From the NCBI GenBank assembly GCA_002440885.1, contig DJVY01000246.1:19191-26472 (forward strand): a DNA stretch of 7,282 nt, given 5' to 3'. Shown piece after piece: positions 4,776-7,282 of this stretch. The notes beneath the pieces were generated by a model. The model worked only from the letters and a program-made list of their open reading frames with translations, made no database searches and was not told the DNA's origin. The translations under genes were made by a program, and so were the position numbers. Numbering within the stretch: the first letter of the stretch is position 1; each line of letters begins with the position of its first letter. Source of the stretch: Bacteroidales bacterium UBA6244. GTDB taxonomy: Bacteria > Bacteroidota > Bacteroidia > Bacteroidales > F082.

Positions 4776-6935
4776 TTAGTTTTCCTGATAAGGTGTAACC
4801 AATTCAATAAGCTCAGGTAAATCCATACCAAGTTGCTTCAAATGGGATATTGTTGGCACACCATTTTTGGTCCAACCACGACGAAAATACACTGCGTCCA
4901 ATAATTTTTCATACTGAGCTTCACGGAATTTGCGTAACGCATCCCGCTTTTCGACTGTTGACATAGTGGTTGTATCCAAGCCTAAAAGCTCCCTGAGCTG
5001 GTTGTCATAGCGCTCTGCTCTTGATTCATACTCTTCGATGGTCACAGGTCCGGCGGCGCGATAGGGTTGAGCATCATATTTTCTTACTCCATACCCCCTA
5101 CGCAGGTTAAAAATCCTTTGAAAATTATACACACGCTCCGACTGACGGATTATCTCATGTTTGTCGATATTCTGTCCGGTTACGGCGTTGTAAATAGTAA
5201 CGTAATTATCAACGTGTTCAGGCACCTTTGCTGGTTCATCAGTTTCAGCATTATTTACAGGTTCCACATCATTCCATGGCAGCTTACAAAGCCCCATTAA
5301 ACCGAACCAGGTACGAAACATGGGGAAATAGTGCAATGCTTCAGCTTTATCTTCAAAAGAAGGAATCTGATTGTTGACCATATCCATAAATATCAGCCAG
5401 GCCTCATCGTGCTGTGGGCCTTTGTTGGTCATGGCAAAACCACCCTGCTGTGCCAGCGACTCTTTGGAAATATACTCTGAATACTCCAACCCTTTATTTT
5501 CCATAGCAATATCCTGAATAAATGCTGGATCGCCCCAACCATTTTTAATAAATAGTTCCTTCATCTTGCGCACACCCATCCCGGCGATTAAGCCAAAACC
5601 TTCACCTCTGGCCAGCTGATGCATGACCTCCATGGCAGAATCGGCATTTCCAAAATTCAATTTCAAACCACCGGTTCTTTCTTCATTTAGTATTCCGTTC
5701 TCGTAGCATTCCATAACAAAAGCCATCAGTGTACCCCACGAAATGGTACAAATACCATAGGTATCGCAATAGAAATTGGCTTCAATAATATAGTCAGGAT
5801 TAAAGATGCCACAGTTTGATCCTAAACCGCCGGCATTTTCATATTCAGGACCATCAACGATTACTTTTTGGCCGGCATAAGGACCTGTGCGTAACTCATA
5901 ATTATCAACCCCTTTTGCACACGACATATTACAACCTATCCAGCAACCATCGGGTACACCTTGAGTAAACCTTCTTTTCCATTCCTCCGAATCAATCTTT
6001 TTGATGTCAGGATGACTACCGAATTTATAGTTATGTGTAGGAAGCAAGTCGTAATCATTCATGATTTCCATGAGGTGAGCTGTACCTTTGGTCCTCATTT
6101 CACATTGTTCATCATCAAGTTCACGCATCTCTTTGTTAAAGGTCTTGCCACGCTCCATAATGGCTTTGAGGTCGACTACATTGTTAAAATTACCCTTAAC
6201 ACCCGGCACTTTACAAACCAATGCTTTTATTTTTTTATCTCTGAATACCGTTCCGATACCACCTCTACCGGCCTGTTTCAGCCTTACCAACTTACGTTTA
6301 GAATCAAAAAAACTAAAATTTAGCATACCTATCAGAGAATTATCTGCAGCTTTGCCGGCTGAAACTACCGCCACATTTTTACGATCACGCTCATCATCGG
6401 CATACATCTCTGTTAACTGCTCAGCCAATACATGGCTATCAATGGCCTCGGCAGGAGCTTCCAGTATCTCAACTTTACCATTAACCCCATCAATAAAAAC
6501 AATGACCTCCTTCTCTGATTTTCCCTGAATCTCGATGGCATCAAAACCAGATATCTTTAAAAATGGCCCGAAATAACCGCCTACATTGCTATCCATCACT
6601 GAGTTGGTTTGGGGTGAAATGCTTACCACGAGCGACTTTCCTGTACCAGAATATTGTGTAATTCCACAAATTGGACCACCCGAAATAACGATCTCATTTT
6701 CCGGGTCGTTCCATTTAGTATCTGGTTTTGTTGCGTCCCACAAATAACGTAACCCGTACCCCTTACCCCCAATGAACTTTTCTTTCATCACGGCAGGAAT
6801 ATCCTTAATCTTTACGCTGCCATCCGATACGTTTACATACAGCGATTTATCGGAATATCCCTTATCAATCGGTGTGATGTCATACTTGAACTCGGCAATT
6901 AATCTGTGTTGACTTTTAATTTCTTCTATATTCAT
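4776..6935 (-). CDS. Aldehyde:ferredoxin oxidoreductase (AOR) family protein, tungsten/molybdenum pterin enzyme
   Basis: This 719-aa protein belongs to the AOR family, which oxidises aldehydes to acids in the cytoplasm and reduces ferredoxin, using a bispyranopterin tungsten (or molybdenum) cofactor and a [4Fe-4S] cluster. From the ATG at 6935: GGKGYGLRYLW (residues 56-66) and GRGGIGTVFRDKKIKAL (223-239) are pterin-binding stretches; GPEYENAGGLGSNCGI (362-377) carries the conserved acidic EYE; RIFNLRRGYG (607-616) and GWTKNGVPT (687-695) are typical of the C-terminal domain. Cluster cysteines appear as C331, C335 and C339 with a distal candidate C550, giving CX3CX3C rather than the usual CX2CX3C. 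It is about 100 residues longer than typical AORs (about 605-620), partly an N-terminal extension of about 30 residues. A TTG at 6959 would add eight residues; I prefer the ATG because the predicted transcript starts very close to the TTG. Substrate unknown. Confidence 0.9.
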   Translation of the reverse strand: MNIEEIKSQHRLIAEFKYDITPIDKGYSDKSLYVNVSDGSVKIKDIPAVMKEKFIGGKGYGLRYLWDATKPDTKWNDPENEIVISGGPICGITQYSGTGKSLVVSISPQTNSVMDSNVGGYFGPFLKISGFDAIEIQGKSEKEVIVFIDGVNGKVEILEAPAEAIDSHVLAEQLTEMYADDERDRKNVAVVSAGKAADNSLIGMLNFSFFDSKRKLVRLKQAGRGGIGTVFRDKKIKALVCKVPGVKGNFNNVVDLKAIMERGKTFNKEMRELDDEQCEMRTKGTAHLMEIMNDYDLLPTHNYKFGSHPDIKKIDSEEWKRRFTQGVPDGCWIGCNMSCAKGVDNYELRTGPYAGQKVIVDGPEYENAGGLGSNCGIFNPDYIIEANFYCDTYGICTISWGTLMAFVMECYENGILNEERTGGLKLNFGNADSAMEVMHQLARGEGFGLIAGMGVRKMKELFIKNGWGDPAFIQDIAMENKGLEYSEYISKESLAQQGGFAMTNKGPQHDEAWLIFMDMVNNQIPSFEDKAEALHYFPMFRTWFGLMGLCKLPWNDVEPVNNAETDEPAKVPEHVDNYVTIYNAVTGQNIDKHEIIRQSERVYNFQRIFNLRRGYGVRKYDAQPYRAAGPVTIEEYESRAERYDNQLRELLGLDTTTMSTVEKRDALRKFREAQYEKLLDAVYFRRGWTKNGVPTISHLKQLGMDLPELIELVTPYQEN

Positions 6936-6972
6936 AACTTCATTCTTTGATTCTATCAATTACATAGGTCAG

Positions 6973-7008
6973 CAAAATTACAATATAAAAAAATATTTTC
7001 ATGTCAAA
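6973..7008 (-). promoter_or_regulatory. Promoter of the AOR-ppnP operon
   Basis: On the - strand TAATTTTG (6980 down to 6973) matches TAnnTTTG, and TTTG (7008 down to 7005) could be the -33 element with a 24-base spacer, slightly longer than usual. Transcription would begin near 6966, leaving about 30 bases before the ATG at 6935. The position directly upstream of the gene is the main support. Confidence 0.5.
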
Positions 7009-7015
7009 AAGCCTA

Positions 7016-7060
7016 ATAATCAGTTATGCAAAAAAAAGCATATCGAAATTTATAATCAGT
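7016..7060. repeat. Direct repeat in the divergent AOR/ThiF promoter region
   Basis: ATAATCAGT occurs at 7016-7024 and again at 7052-7060, 36 bases apart, in the AT-rich gap between divergent genes. The copies sit upstream of both predicted promoters and could be a regulator's half-sites. In AT-rich DNA a nine-base repeat may be chance. The rest of the 6936-7130 gap shows only the two promoter elements and A/T tracts. Confidence 0.3.
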
Positions 7061-7106
7061 CTTAATTCATTTCTTGGTTTTCCTTTCAGGTTTTTTCAAA
7101 ATGAAT

Positions 7107-7114
7107 TACTTTTG
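7107..7114 (+). promoter_or_regulatory. Bacteroidota -7 element before the ThiF-like gene
   Basis: TACTTTTG is a full match to TAnnTTTG. The predicted start of transcription (about 7121) is some ten bases before the ATG at 7131 and downstream of the alternative in-frame ATG at 7101, which supports 7131 as the true start. The -33 region has no TTG; TTTC at 7084-7087 is 19 bases upstream. Confidence 0.45.
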
Positions 7115-7130
7115 TTTTAAATCAATACAG

Positions 7131-7282
7131 ATGCATTTCGAAGAAATCAAAAAAGTTTTGCAAACAAAAACAATTGGCATCGCCGGTTGTGGCGGACTCG
7201 GCTCAAACTGCGCCGTAGCATTGGCCAGAACAGGCGTCGGCAAACTGATTATTGCAGATTTTGATGTGGTTGAAGAATCGAA
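7131..7282 (+). CDS. ThiF/MoeB/HesA-family E1-like adenylyltransferase (3' partial)
   Basis: Only the first 50 residues are present. They show the nucleotide-binding core of the E1-like family: a short N-terminal helix (FEEIKKVLQ), then TIGIAGCGGLGSN (residues 14-26) with the GxGGLGS phosphate-binding loop, ALARTGVGKLIIADFD (30-45) with the acidic end of the second beta-strand that contacts ATP ribose, and VVEES. These enzymes adenylate the C-terminal Gly-Gly of ThiS- or MoaD-like sulfur carriers for thiamine or molybdopterin synthesis. The start matches the compact ThiF family-2 type rather than longer MoeB. It is transcribed away from the AOR gene across a shared control region, which makes a role in pterin cofactor supply attractive, but ThiF versus MoeB cannot be decided from this fragment. 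Confidence 0.82.
   Translation, partial: MHFEEIKKVLQTKTIGIAGCGGLGSNCAVALARTGVGKLIIADFDVVEES

Noticed and set aside
4530..4820. Open + strand frame of 96 codons over ppnP
   Set aside because: ppnP on the opposite strand matches a known family along its full length, so this is a shadow frame.
6088..6528. Open + strand frame of 146 codons antisense to the AOR gene
   Set aside because: It lies wholly inside the well-supported AOR coding region, its translation is low-complexity serine/leucine-rich sequence with no recognisable domain, and no promoter is seen.
6936..6959. TTG start for the AOR at 6959
   Set aside because: It would add eight residues of no family relevance and sits only about seven bases after the predicted transcription start; the ATG at 6935 is preferred, although not proven.
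7025..7042. TATGC-A8-GCATA as a small hairpin
   Set aside because: The stem is only five pairs and is not followed by a U-tract; it is too weak to call a terminator or structured RNA by itself.
7101..7130. Earlier in-frame ATG at 7101 for the ThiF-like gene
   Set aside because: It overlaps the predicted -7 promoter element, so it would lie upstream of the transcript start; it also adds an extension (MNYFCFKSIQ) unlike the family.
1..7282. CRISPR array, insertion sequence, tRNA/rRNA or phage features
   Set aside because: I saw no regularly spaced repeats, transposase-like protein, terminal inverted repeats, RNA gene signatures or phage proteins in either strand.

Overview
The window looks like chromosome from an anaerobic or facultatively anaerobic member of the Bacteroidota. 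The support is moderate-to-low GC, start codons without convincing Shine-Dalgarno sequences, several matches to the Bacteroidota -7 promoter element TAnnTTTG placed correctly before genes, and a protein repertoire (tungsten-type aldehyde oxidoreductase, SdiA-regulated propeller, single-domain ModE-type regulator) that fits anaerobic Bacteroidales/Marinilabiliales-like bacteria. I cannot name a genus.

Left module (1-3951, all + strand). The 3' part of an SdiA-regulated beta-propeller gene is followed by two paralogous, poorly characterised proteins of 209 and 213 aa, a canonical small CYTH/triphosphate-tunnel protein (156 aa), and a 534-aa SLC13/DASS-type membrane transporter. Gaps are 2, 54, 11 and 65 bases, so a single operon is plausible. 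By eye, the two paralogs keep the order of CYTH-type motifs but change the signature residues, so this may be a run of three tunnel-fold genes next to an anion transporter whose two SNT motifs are also altered. This is the part of the window most likely to hold an undescribed system.

Right module (3990-6935, all - strand, convergent with the left one). A long aldehyde:ferredoxin oxidoreductase-family protein (AOR, about 719 aa) is followed 10 bases later by ppnP (nucleoside phosphorylase). A strong hairpin with a U-rich tail ends that transcript. Immediately downstream, a ModE-like winged-helix regulator without a molybdate-sensing domain has its own TAnnTTTG element. The AOR would oxidise an aldehyde to an acid and pass electrons to ferredoxin, using a tungsto- or molybdo-bispyranopterin cofactor. 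PpnP would supply (deoxy)ribose-1-phosphate. A possible but unproven link is acetaldehyde formed from deoxyribose.

Right edge (7131-7282, + strand). Divergent from the AOR gene, across a 195-base gap (6936-7130) with a promoter element facing each way, is the start of a ThiF/MoeB/HesA-type E1-like adenylyltransferase gene. Such enzymes activate ThiS/MoaD-like sulfur carriers, so it could serve pterin-cofactor or thiamine synthesis. It is cut by the window end.
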